Shown here in pieces: positions 45,196 to 54,379 of a stretch of DNA of 64,000 nt; within the stretch, counting starts at the first letter, position 1, and each line of letters begins with the position of its first letter. Below the pieces are notes generated by a model. It saw nothing but the letters and a program-made list of their open reading frames with translations. It was not told the origin of the DNA and searched no databases. The position numbers and the translations under genes were made by a program. Location of the stretch: positions 13,225,287 through 13,289,286 of the forward strand of contig CP136061.1 in the NCBI GenBank assembly GCA_032622095.1. Direction: 5' to 3'. The stretch comes from Siphonodentalium dalli. Lineage: Eukaryota > Mollusca > Scaphopoda > Gadilida > Siphonodentaliidae.

Positions 45196-46515
45196 CATGT
45201 CAATTGGACGCCTTGGTTTGCCATTTTTCTTTGCACAGATGACCATACGGTGACACCATGTGACGGGTTCACCCACAGGCACTGGTTCGAGTACACCTAT
45301 TCTCACGTCTCTGTCCAGACCTGCCTTCACGTCGATTTGCCAGTGGATAGGAACCGGTACCGGAGTGTGTGTTGCAACTGGTTTGGCGTCTGGGTCGATC
45401 ATAAGTCGTAACGGGGGACCCTCCATCATTGGTAGCAATTGGTGTTCACATGTATTGAAGGTGCTTGAGCTATAGTAGTCTAGCAGGTATTTCTGGAGAC
45501 TCTCGCGATTTTCATCAGTAGCCGGAAATGGTAGACTTGATGGTAGGAGTGGTGGAAGTTCGCGATGTGGGCAGTTGCATGCAGATGTGATCCCGCTGTC
45601 ACTTCCATCACTGGCCGCTTTGACATCACTCACGCTGTGAACCGTTTCATTGTTATGAGCCTCACCTATGGTTGGGAAGGTTTCAGTGATTATGCCGAGA
45701 CTGATACATGCTTCTCTGCTGATGAAAAGTTTGTCAGAATTATCAGTCACGTAGGTGATTTGACGAGTTTCAATCTTGTTGCCAGATTTGTCCTTTCCAG
45801 AGAAGCGAAGAATAACTGCACCAAGGATGGGGATGCCTTCGTTATTGGCGGCATGCATTTTCAGTTGGACAGGTATGAGATCGCACTTTCGCAGACCGAG
45901 TCTATGAATAACCTTTATACTGGCCAGGCAACTTTGACAACCAGTATCTGCCATACAAGGGATGACGACAGTCCTGGGCGTGGAGGTAAGCTCGAATTCA
46001 AATCGCCTGTAGTCATCACAATGAGCTGTCACAGTAAGGTTGACGAACGGCTGTGGTTTGGATGTTTGTTTCACCCAAGTGTCGTGCATTTGGTTGTAGA
46101 GGTGGTGGTTGAGAGTTATACCAGGGCCACAGTAATTGTCAACAGCGGTACGAAGCGTGCACAGTTGGTCGAATATGGCACCTTCATAATCGACATGTGA
46201 TCTGGATATCACCTTGGGTTTTGGTTTGTTTCTGCTCCTGCACATGCTGTCCGCGTGATGATCCTTGCCGCAGTGGTTACAAGTGTGGCCATATGCAGCA
46301 CACTCCTTCTGTCTGACCTTGGCGATGGAACGGGCTCCATGTCCTTTGTTTCCACAGTATGTGCATAACTCGAACTTATTCAGTGTCCCGCTGGTTTCGA
46401 TCCTTTGTGGCTGCATTCTTGTCGCGCTTGTATGAGCTGCTAGCTGCCTCAGCGCCGTGACTCTGAGGGTCGAGAAGACGAGACACGGAGCGTTTGCCTG
46501 ATTCTTTCGCCTCAA
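45195..46515 (-). pseudogene. Gypsy-type retrotransposon zinc knuckle, protease and start of RT
   Basis: Residue positions from the ATG-frame start at 46515: zinc-knuckle Cys/His cluster C51-x2-C54 ... H59 and C79-x2-C82-x4-H87-x4-C92; aspartic protease A-D-T-G at 189-192; then the RT N-terminus P-V-T-W-C-H-R-M-V-I-C-A-K-K-N-G-K-P-R-R. It stops after R-R-P-I-D-M-Q, where sequence identical to the polymerase gene begins and brings a stop. The frame overlaps the end of gag by ~140 nt in another frame, as in elements that use a ribosomal frameshift. RT catalytic blocks, RNase H and integrase are missing. Confidence 0.85.
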
Positions 46516-47161
46516 CGAATTTAAAAACCTCCTCTAATGTCATGTCCTGAAGTTTGTCGCCAAGTAAGTCGAGTTGGATTTCTGAGTCAGCCAGGCCTCG
46601 GGTCAGCACATCGCGCAACACAGAGTCTGTATAATTCACGTCCTGTGTGCAATTGGGACACTTAATTATGAATTTGCATATCCCAGCTTGACCGCAGAGA
46701 CGAGCACCGAAGGAGCGAATTAGTTCATCACGATCCTGGCGCATGTTGTGAAGAGTTACGCGGGCCACCATGGTGTTCTCTTCCCTTACAGCAAGTGTTT
46801 TTATGGTCTGCAGGACGTCTGCTTCTGTCTTATTTATTAATGTTCCACCCGCAGTTCGTGTCAGATCTTTTCGCAACTGTTCATCGCAGCACTCTAACAA
46901 TTGAATCACTCTGTCCTTGCCTTTCACTTTAGTTGCTTCGACGTAGTCGTTCCATCGTGATGTGAAGTAAGACCAGTCCTCGCTCGTGCCGGCGGAAGAT
47001 ATTGTTGGTCGTTTCACTTTCTCGATTTTAGCTGTAGCAGCATTTGCAGCGATTGGGCTGTGGATGGTGGCATGAGTTGTGATGAGTGCTGCCGCTACAA
47101 CTGCATCCACGTCAGGTGTTGTGTAGTCACAGTTATCGATGGGGCAGTCTATGGCCAGCAT
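46376..47161 (-). CDS. Gypsy-type Gag protein
   Basis: A 261-residue open frame begins M-L-A-I-D-C-P-I-D-N-C. It contains a capsid-like helical region with W-S-Y-F-T-S-R-W-N-D-Y, Q-L-L-E-C-C and F-G-A-R-L-C-G-Q-A, and C-P-N-C ... Y-T-D-S-V-L-R-D ... R-G-L-A-D. This is the Gag layout of invertebrate Gypsy elements whose proteins are usually listed as K02A2.6-like polyproteins. Gag forms the particle that packages retrotransposon RNA. The frame is intact, but pol downstream is cut off at ~45195, so the element cannot move alone. Confidence 0.82.
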   Translation of the reverse strand: MLAIDCPIDNCDYTTPDVDAVVAAALITTHATIHSPIAANAATAKIEKVKRPTISSAGTSEDWSYFTSRWNDYVEATKVKGKDRVIQLLECCDEQLRKDLTRTAGGTLINKTEADVLQTIKTLAVREENTMVARVTLHNMRQDRDELIRSFGARLCGQAGICKFIIKCPNCTQDVNYTDSVLRDVLTRGLADSEIQLDLLGDKLQDMTLEEVFKFVEAKESGKRSVSRLLDPQSHGAEAASSSYKRDKNAATKDRNQRDTE

Positions 47162-47454
47162 GGTAATACGAATGTAGCAGATTTATCGAAACAGTTGGCT
47201 ATCAGTGAAGAATGTCTGACACTGGATTCTCGAATTGCTGAGATACTAGTAGAGTCCCGTCATAGATAGGAACGCGTCCATTTTGTTTATCTTTATTTAG
47301 AACACAAATGATGGGACTCTATATCTGAAAGTATAGAGGTGTTGCAATTAGTTAATAGTCAATAGTTCTCTAGATACAACCACTACTCATCGAGTAGTCA
47401 TAAACTGGTTTCCCTATTTACTGCCCAAAAATAGGGTGGTGGCAGCAAAACAAA

Positions 47455-47615
47455 AGACTTCATTGGCAAATTAAACCTGCAGCTCGACTGAGCCAGGCTT
47501 ACCTCACGTGCCTAAAAACTTAATAAAATACTCAACCCTTTTTGGCTCGCGGGGACTCGTGGATGAAACCACTCGATCGCTACCGGAATTGAGTCCCCAC
47601 CCCCTGCGTGTTACA
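47455..47615 (-). repeat. Candidate LTR of the truncated Gypsy element
   Basis: On the minus strand a segment starts TGTAACACGCAGGGGGTGGG (47615 inwards) and reaches CTGCCACCACC near 47448, about 290 nt before the gag start. TGTAACA is a common LTR start. The second LTR is missing because the element is truncated, so boundaries and primer-binding site cannot be confirmed. Confidence 0.3.
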
Positions 47616-47710
47616 CTTTCCTCTGATCTAAACATGAATGGCCCTTCCGTATTTGGTTAATGCGTTTCCGGGGGCAATCTGTTTGGATTATATACTTTGA
47701 AACGGTTTTG

Positions 47711-47802
47711 ATTGGACAGCAGAATGACGTCATATAGGGTATAAAAGTAATACATTAACGCGCCTCCGACATTTACAGTTTAGCGTTCATCGAGACGAGA
47801 CC
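47711..47802 (+). promoter_or_regulatory. Promoter of the PC4-like gene
   Basis: ATTGG (inverted CCAAT box, about 47711), the perfect CRE palindrome TGACGTCA (47725-47732) and a TATA box TATAAAA (47740-47746) lie in order, 57 nt before the ATG at 47803. This is a complete compact RNA polymerase II promoter. Confidence 0.75.
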
Positions 47803-48306
47803 ATGAATTCTAAAATTCTCACCAAACACTTAGGACGGGATAGATACCTGACCGTCGGTGAATATAAAAGCATCACAAATATAGACATCAGAATATGGAC
47901 AGAGGGCAAGGTTCCCACCACATTCGGCGCTTGTCTGAGATTACAACAGTGGCTGGCATTAGCTGATAACGCACAGAAAGTATATGAACATTTACAAAAC
48001 GGGTCTTCGATGGACAGAATACATATCGGGCACAACGAACACGTGACTTATGACCACGAACACGGTGTTGTACACATCCTAATTCTTCTACCCTATATTA
48101 TAAAGACAGTGAGAAACTCTGCCCTACGAAGACTGGTGTAACTCTTAACCACTCGGAATTTGAACAGTTGATGTCCGCCCTGAATGACGTGAGTGCAGCT
48201 GTACCGGAACTACACACTTTAATTCCTTGCTACATGCAAGAGGATCATCAAAATCAGCTTGGCTTTTTAATGTGTAGTTTTTGTTCACCGGAATTATGCA
48301 AAATAT
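47803..48306 (+). pseudogene. Protein with two PC4-like domains, one frameshift
   Basis: The first frame (47803-48141) begins M-N-S-K-I-L-T-K and has R-Y-L-T-V-G-E-Y-K ... I-D-I-R-I-W ... L-R-L-Q-Q-W-L-A-L. This matches the ssDNA-binding domain of the transcriptional coactivator PC4/Sub1 (R-Y-V-S-V-R-x-F-K, I-D-I-R, L-x-x-x-Q-W). After about 48070 the homology moves to another frame: L-Y-Y-K-D-S-E-K-L-C and G-V-T-L-N-H-S-E-F-E-Q-L, a second PC4-like half ending ...E-L-C-K-I and TAA at 48306. One indel thus splits a ~167-residue protein. PC4 binds melted DNA at promoters and in repair. Small PC4-like genes also occur in large DNA viruses; with Polinton genes nearby, a viral origin is plausible but unproven. 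Confidence 0.75.
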
Positions 48307-48359
48307 AAACACCTGATTCGTTTTAAACTAATTATTATGTAATGTATTGTGCTTGATAA

Positions 48360-48366
48360 ATAATAA
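48360..48366 (+). terminator. Poly(A) signal of the PC4-like gene
   Basis: AATAAAA occurs ~55 bp after the stop codon at 48306, followed by TGTGTAAAATTT. Confidence 0.6.
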
Positions 48367-48399
48367 AATGTGTAAAATTTAAATATTTAGTGCTACGGA

Positions 48400-48760
48400 A
48401 AAGCTGACCCCACTCATGTAGAAAACCGTGTCGAAATTATTCACGGCCTTTCCTCGACTATGTTGTGGTTTTGTAATAACGCTACAGAATGAGAAAATTC
48501 CAAACTCTACACCTCGTTCTGTAGCGTTATGAATTAAAAACAAAATAGCTGCCCTGCTTTATGGTGATTCGAACTTAAATGTGACACCCCCCCCCCCCCC
48601 ACACACCGCCAACTTACATATTGTGATTTATATGTATATGTCCTGTTTTTTTTAAAGAATGATGTTTTTTTTATGTGAGTTATAATTGAGACGAATAAAC
48701 TTTGTAAAGAGAGGACAAAAAACTCCGCTGACTACAATATAACAGCCGAGCATAACAGAA
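48400..48760. other. Intergenic, short inverted repeat
   Basis: AATAACGCTACAGAATGAG and its complement CTCGTTCTGTAGCGTTAT lie 40 bp apart (48476-48532). An oligo-C tract lies at 48587-48600. No gene. Confidence 0.5.
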
Positions 48761-48764
48761 GGCC

Positions 48765-49160
48765 TGTGCGGTGCCCCCTGTGTGGTCGAGTGGAAAGGCC
48801 TTGCACCGACAACTGTACACTCTGTACTGGTACAATGATTTGAGCTTGCTAAGATTAAAGAGCTTTTCGTATTGTTTTGATATACATTATTATTATAACC
48901 GCAGTTTATTGGTTTGTTTGTTAGGGTTTATCGTCGTTATCACCAGGACACACACGACGTTGTCAAATTTACGAGTGGAGGAAATACCACGCAGAAGCTT
49001 AATTTCACCGGGAAATCTTTCCACTGCGTGTGGAAATCACCGACCCTCCTGAAACCAACTGACAAACTTGCACAGATACATGATTCAGGTCACCCTCCCT
49101 ATGACAGGGTTAGAACCAGCTTCGTCAGCGCTGGACTGTCTGTGACGTCGTAATGCATAT
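48765..49160 (+). mobile_element. Possible SINE-like repeat
   Basis: TGGTCGAGTGG at 48782 resembles a pol III A box and GGTTAGAACC at about 49108 a B box, but they are too far apart for one tRNA head. It may be a SINE split by an insertion, or chance. Confidence 0.25.
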
Positions 49161-49334
49161 GGCATTCTATCAACTGGAATTTTTTTTTTTTGCATGGGTG
49201 GTTTGGGGGGGGGGGGGGGGCTAACCCCGGGATTGTCGGAAGGACCGATTGGTCCTCCCCTTAACCCCTCATGTATTTTGCCTTTATTTTAGAATACATA
49301 AGAAAATAAATTTTAAAAAAGAAGCAATTTTGGT

Positions 49335-50346
49335 CTATCTTTTTCTTTTGGTCTTTTTCTTTTTGGGCTTCTTCGCTGGCGGTGGTGCAGTCGAAGAAGC
49401 ATCCGAGGGAGAGGCGTAGCTCGAGCTGCTGGTGTCGTTCTTCTTGACTGGCTTCTCCCTCCGAAACTGGATGTCCCCATCCACTAACCGGTATTCTAGG
49501 TTAGATGGGTCACCAGAGTCTGCTGCTGTGTAGATTTCATCTTTTTTCCAATAGTGCACAGTCAGCCTTGGTCATGATGTATTTCTGTTGTTTGGCTGCC
49601 GCAGCGTGTACTCGGCTTTCCAAGGCTTCGTGTTTCAGCAGAACGAGTTCTTCATTATCTTCTTCTGTGTTGTTGTTGTTGCCAGTGGTAGAGCTGGGAG
49701 ACACCGGGATGAGATTGAACTCCGGTGTCCGTGGTGGCAAGCTGTCCAACTCTACCTCGAAGCTGGCGGCAGGAACAGCAGGGGTGGTTTCCTGCTCCCT
49801 TTCTCCGCTCGCCTCGACGACGACAGCAGGGACCTCCGACAGATCAACGGAGTCCCTGCTAGCTGGTGCGATGTCGCCTGTCTCCATGCAGGTCGGGTCG
49901 TCTGGGCGTCTCTCAGACAACTCCGACCTGTCGGCTGTGACACTGGACGTCGGCTGATCCACACGGGGAGGGGTGACTGGCAGATCAACAGTCACCCCCC
50001 TCTTCTTCCATTTCGCCTGTCTGGCGGCGTCCGTTCTTTTTCTGGTAGGCGTCTTCTTCTTGTGAGGCCCCTTCCCAAACTTCATGGAACAGGAGGCAGT
50101 CTTGGAGTTGGTGTCCCGGGTCTGTGATCTCTGGATGCCAGCATCTTCAGTCCGGAACTCCAGGCAAAGGGTCAGGTATCCCCTGCTAGACTGGAGACTC
50201 CAGTTAGCAATGTCCAATACCCGACACCTTTGCACTGCGGCCAACACGGCGTCTGGGATTAAATCCATAAGCCTAATCCAAAACCGTCTCACTGGCGCGT
50301 TAAGCACGGGGGCAGCTGCACCCGGAGGCGCGGCCACACGACTCAC
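49335..50346 (-). pseudogene. GC-rich gene of unknown function, one frameshift
   Basis: The main frame (50346-49537, 269 residues) begins M-S-R-V-A-A-P-P-G-A and includes R-R-F-W-I-R-L-M-D-L-I-P-D-A-V and G-Y-L-T-L-C-L-E-F-R-T-E-D. A long Pro/Ser/Glu-rich disordered section follows, then a helical end. Near 49545 the coding character moves to the next frame (V-H-Y-W-K-K-D-E-I-Y-T-A-A-D-S-G-D-P) and ends at 49335 with a lysine/arginine-rich nuclear-localisation-like tail. I do not recognise the family. GC content and codon use differ sharply from the AT-rich surroundings. It may be an ORF1-like protein of an unidentified element or a retained host or viral gene. Confidence 0.5.
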
Positions 50347-50458
50347 CCGTGCTCAACGCTCTGACCGAAGAGGAACTAATAAGGATCGAAGCAATCACGA
50401 CCGTTTCGCTCCACTCTCCTGCCAGAGTAATCAACTGGAACACCGGTGGCCCCCCCCT

Positions 50459-50466
50459 CCTTTATA
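50459..50466 (-). promoter_or_regulatory. TATA box of the GC-rich gene
   Basis: TATAAAGG on the minus strand lies 113 nt before the ATG at 50346, in a GC-rich stretch. Spacing allows a start site near 50430 and a short leader. Confidence 0.5.
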
Positions 50467-50749
50467 CCCACAGAAACACAATAGGTGTTGTGACAAACCA
50501 GCCAGGAGGCCTTCCTGCGCGCACCATGCCCTCGCCTTTGCGAGATGCAATAGATACCCCTTTCTCCGACGCCCCTGTGTCTATACAATAACGGAGTATG
50601 CACGCGCATATAACAGCTGTTTTTTTTAGGAACTGCAGTAATTTCAAACCTATTCAGGCATTGGCCACATAACATTCGTCTGGGTTGACTCGTATCAAAG
50701 ATTAAACCATGCACAGATGGCGATTTCTATAATCTCGTGGTACTAAAAC

Positions 50750-51118
50750 AATATCAAATTGTTCTATTTTAGAAAATATTTCCTCCAGCCCAATGTATAC
50801 CTCATTTCCTCCAAACCACTGTACATCTTATATAGCCTAAAATATTGGTTTGAACCACTCCTAACTATAATGTGTTTTAAAATGAAAGTTTTGACACTTT
50901 TTCGTCATTATTACATTGTGAATGTTTATTTTTCTATATTTATTGACATCTATTTAAAAAATAATGCTTGGTACTATATAACAATGTCAAATTGTTCTAT
51001 TTTAGAAATTATTTCCTCCAGACACTGTACACCTTAATCCTAAAATTTAGCTTTGAACCACGCTTAGCTATAATGTGTATTAAAATGCAAATTTTGACTT
51101 TGTTTTTCATTTTTACAG
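50750..51118. repeat. Direct duplication of ~150 bp
   Basis: AATTGTTCTATTTTAGAAA followed by ATTTCCTCCAG..C and, later, TTGAACCACxCxTAxCTATAATGTGT occurs at 50757-50895 and again at 50990-51090. No gene. Confidence 0.6.
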
Positions 51119-51187
51119 GTTAGAAGAACGCTATGGCCCGTTGAGGCAGACTGTACAGACACGGAAGAGCCGTGCATTATAGACAAC
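51119..51187 (+). other. Exon-like segment A
   Basis: Lies between a good acceptor (TTTTTACAG) and donor (GTGAGT) and is GC-richer than its surroundings. Frame 0 is open (V-R-R-T-L-W-P-V-E-A-D). The alternative L-E-E-R-Y-G-P-L-R-Q frame ends in TAG before the donor. It may be untranslated. No family recognised. Confidence 0.35.
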
Positions 51188-51418
51188 GTGAGTTTTAAAA
51201 TTTTACTTTTTCCCCCCGTGTGATTTTCAAAAGTTCACATTATTTCAAGACGTATTAAGATCATAACCATATTTGGAAGTCACGTAGCGACGTGTTTTAG
51301 GAAACACTGTAAGAATTTTGAAATGTCTGGATATGATGCTTATTGAGTTATACAACGTTTTCTTTAAGACATCAAACGTAACTGGCTTATGATTGTGTTT
51401 ACAATATTTTCATACGAA

Positions 51419-51454
<36 letters not shown>

Positions 51455-51604
51455 GTGTGTGTGTGTGTGTGATATTTAGACACATTTATCAGTTGATATG
51501 CAGGTATACTATGAAAATATTTTGAAGGAAATTGGAAATCCTCTAAAAAACGAGGAACTTGTACCACAAAACGTGTAATGAAGTTAAATTCTTTTTTTTT
51601 GCAG

Positions 51605-51731
51605 AATGAAACTATTGTTTGGGAAGTATGCCTCGACATACTTGAGAGCTCCTGCATGGGAGGGGAAGAGTATGGATGAAACAGATGAAGAGGAAGAAGG
51701 GGAAGAGGAAGAGGGCATCTTCGATGGAAAT
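51605..51731 (+). other. Exon-like segment B
   Basis: Follows T-rich sequence and GCAG, ends before GTACGT. The frame from its ATG reads M-K-L-L-F-G-K-Y-A-S-T-Y-L-R-A-P, then a Glu/Asp-rich stretch, and leaves in phase 0. Frame 0 of segment A would hit TGA in it, so A would have to be leader sequence. Confidence 0.35.
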
Positions 51732-52007
51732 GTACGTATATTGTTTGTTTTCACAATATATAAGACATTTATGCTAGAAAAATAAGAATGCTTGACAAAA
51801 TAAAGAGGGATCGCTTTTGTTTTGTTACAAGAGGGTGGGGGGTCTTTCAAAATTTCCACAAAAAACCTGATGTACTTGTTGAAATTAACATAATTTTATT
51901 CAGCTGAAATAAGAATTTTAAATTAAAATTATGGATTAAAAAGATAACAGATGAACATATTTATAAGTTGTTCGAAAATTAATAATAACGTCTTTTTTAG
52001 TTTACAG

Positions 52008-52079
52008 CGCCGTCTAAGTGATCGCACCATTGCGCAACTGTTGGTGCCGTGGTTGGCTGAAGAGGAAAACATAAACTGA
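52008..52079 (+). other. Exon-like segment C with stop
   Basis: After TTTACAG the phase-0 frame reads R-R-L-S-D-R-T-I-A-Q-L-L-V-P-W-L-A-E-E-E-N and ends in TGA, compatible with segment B. With B it would give a ~65-residue acidic protein if B starts at its own ATG. Unconfirmed. Confidence 0.35.
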
Positions 52080-52771
52080 ACATTCATAGAATTAAAGGAT
52101 TAACAGTTATTAGATTTCGTTCATTATTCTGATGGATTTATACCCAAAAACGTACCCGTATGTATATGTTTTGTATATATACAATGCATATGTGGTGTAT
52201 ATATTCGTTGTGAAAGACATTATTCAAAAAACATTGAGACATAACAGAGTAATTTTCTGTATCTATTTGTGTTAATTCGAAATTACATTAAATATAACTT
52301 TGTCACTTTTTATACTGTTAAATTATTCACATTCGCTCAAAACTCTATCGGTACAGGTGAGACATGACTTTGATGGTCTACCAATAATCGCCTAATCGGT
52401 ATGTTATTGTCAATTTGTCGCCCTTTGCTATATTAACAAAAATAACTTTACGTTTCCTGCCTTTTGTTTATATCCGGATATTGTAAACATAAAGAACGTT
52501 ATTTGTTACTGTTTTCCCGATATGTAAATAATAAAGAGCATTTATATAATTTTGGTGCGCTTAAAGACATTTTATGGGTTTGTTCAATTGCGTGAAATTG
52601 ATAAGATAGTACTCAGGCGCTATGCCAACTGGAGGGTATATGGCATTATACTAACAATGCCTGAAATTTGAAAAAAATATACCATAACACTCCATAGAAA
52701 ACCTAGTCTGAACCACGCTCAATAATTAATGAATCGATTAAGTGCGCAACACAAGTCCTTGCACATACGAA
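52080..52771. other. AT-rich, no feature seen
   Basis: No gene, RNA or repeat recognised. An AATAAA at about 52529-52534 could end the transcript of the exon-like segments. Confidence 0.4.
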
Positions 52772-53160
52772 TTACATTTGTGCCGATAATGATAGACATC
52801 TTGTGTTGTACTCTGTATCTGAAACAATTAGAGCTGGAATAGAAAGAGGACATTCACACAAAAATGGAATGTGTATCACACATTCAATGAATCCATTATA
52901 TGGAAGAGTAGATCCATCAGCAATGGAAACTCTAAGACCAAGTTTGTTAATGGAGTGAATAACAGGTTTATTTGGCAGTGACTCATAGCAACTACGAGAA
53001 ACTGTTGTAACCATAGATCCACTATCAATAAGAGCAGTGACCTTCTTTCCCTGGATGAATACATCAGTCTCATTAGATTGACCTACTAATCTATCAATCA
53101 AGTTTTGGCCATTTGATTCACCGGCCTCTGGTTGACCAACGACAGAGGCGGTTAGGCTTT
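52772..53160 (-). pseudogene. Gypsy-type aspartic protease, truncated
   Basis: The frame reads D-V-F-I-Q-G-K-K-V-T-A-L-I-D-S-G-S-M-V-T, the retropepsin active-site block with D-S-G, and then a beta-rich segment to N-T-R-C-L-S-L-S-A-Q-M and stop. It is in the -1 frame relative to the end of the gag frame at 53152, overlapping at CCAAAAGCC. RT and later domains are absent downstream (toward lower coordinates), so the element is cut off. Confidence 0.75.
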
Positions 53161-54283
53161 TGGCTTATAATTCTGTGATCCATCTTGATGAAATTCTTGA
53201 TGATTAAATTTTAAACCACGACCACGATCTGGACCTTGATCTGTATTTCCCGAAGTCCAACCGCGCCCTCGTCCACGACCGAAACCAGAACCTCTCTGTG
53301 GTGTGTAGTTTCCATGTCCTCGTCCAAAACCAAAGTTAGACTGTGGTGGTGGTTTGGAAACTGCAGTCTGATCGAGGCGCTGCAAAATCAAGTCGAGCTT
53401 CTGGTCGATCTTAGTATCCAGTCGATTCTCCAAATCACCGAGTTTCCTATCGAACTTCTTCTCCATCACATCAAACCTGTCTGGTGTTGTATCTGTCTGC
53501 GATGCATGTTGCTGGGCTTTATTCCTCAAAGAACCAGAAGTGGAGTGGACGCTGAACTCTTTTTCCACTATACGAATTTCTCGCAGCAAGCCAGCAACAT
53601 GTCGAAGTTTGCTATACAGTCATATTTATGACGAGTCTGACTCTTCAACTGCTCAGAATGTAGAGACGAGAAGAACTGATGCGGAGCAGGTCATTCTTGG
53701 CGTAGCGCTCCATATTTCCACTATCGATTGCAGCTTCCAAAATAGATTCTAGTCTGCAACCAAAAGCAGTAACCGACTTACATGGCTTCTGATTAGAGTT
53801 AAAAAACTCTTGCATTAGCATACCATTTGATGAAACTTCATCAAAATGAGTATCAAGCTTTAATAAAAGTTGTGAAACCTTGGCGTGTTCCCCTAGAGGA
53901 ATAATAACTTGACGGGCCATTCCCCGAAGGGATCTACGAATAGCCTGTAGAAGCCCACTATCTGAGATCTCAGGGTCGCTGGACAAGCATCGGATCTCAT
54001 ATCTCCACTCACGATAAGTGACGTCACATTTAAGAGGTGGATCGTCTCCTGAAAAACCAGATATCCTGGGTACATAAGTACTTACCTGCCTGAGAGAATA
54101 AGTATTGTTCCCAGAGGGAAGTTCATTACATGTGTTACCAGAAGTTGCTCCCTGCTTCTTGATTGAATCAAGAAGAATTTGCATGGGAGTTTTCGGTGTA
54201 GATGTGCTTGGAAAAACATTATACTTCCCTGAGGCTTTTAAAGCCTGTATCATTTCCTCTTCAGACATTGAGGAAGTCATCAT
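53152..54283 (-). pseudogene. Gypsy-type Gag with RGG-rich tail, two frameshifts
   Basis: The first section (54283-53645) starts M-M-T-S-S-M-S-E-E-E-M and contains the capsid-like W-R-Y-E-I-R-C-L ... A-I-R-R-S-L-R-G-M-A ... L-L-L-K-L-D-T-H-F region. Near 53690 the homology shifts frame (H-Q-F-F-S-S-L ... L-K-S-Q-T-R-H-K-Y), and near 53600 it shifts again into V-A-G-L-L-R-E-I-R-I-V-E-K-E-F. The last section (53589-53152) holds a coiled-coil-like D-R-K-L-G-D-L-E-N-R-L-D and many RG/RGG motifs (G-F-G-R-G-R-G-R-G-W). No CCHC knuckle is present. The Gag resembles the PNMA/Gypsy class. It is dead. Confidence 0.78.
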
Positions 54284-54379
54284 TTATAATGAACAAACTA
54301 ATTATAATGTAATTAATTAAATATAATATCTATTCTAGATAATAATAATCATATAAGGAATAAGGAGAATATAGAATAC

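Noticed and set aside
45565-46200. 211-residue + strand frame
   Set aside because: Lies antisense to the Gypsy protease/RT frame, which has clear zinc-knuckle and D-T-G motifs.
49505-50127. 150- and 179-residue + strand frames
   Set aside because: Antisense to the GC-rich minus-strand gene; long frames on the opposite strand are common in GC-rich DNA.
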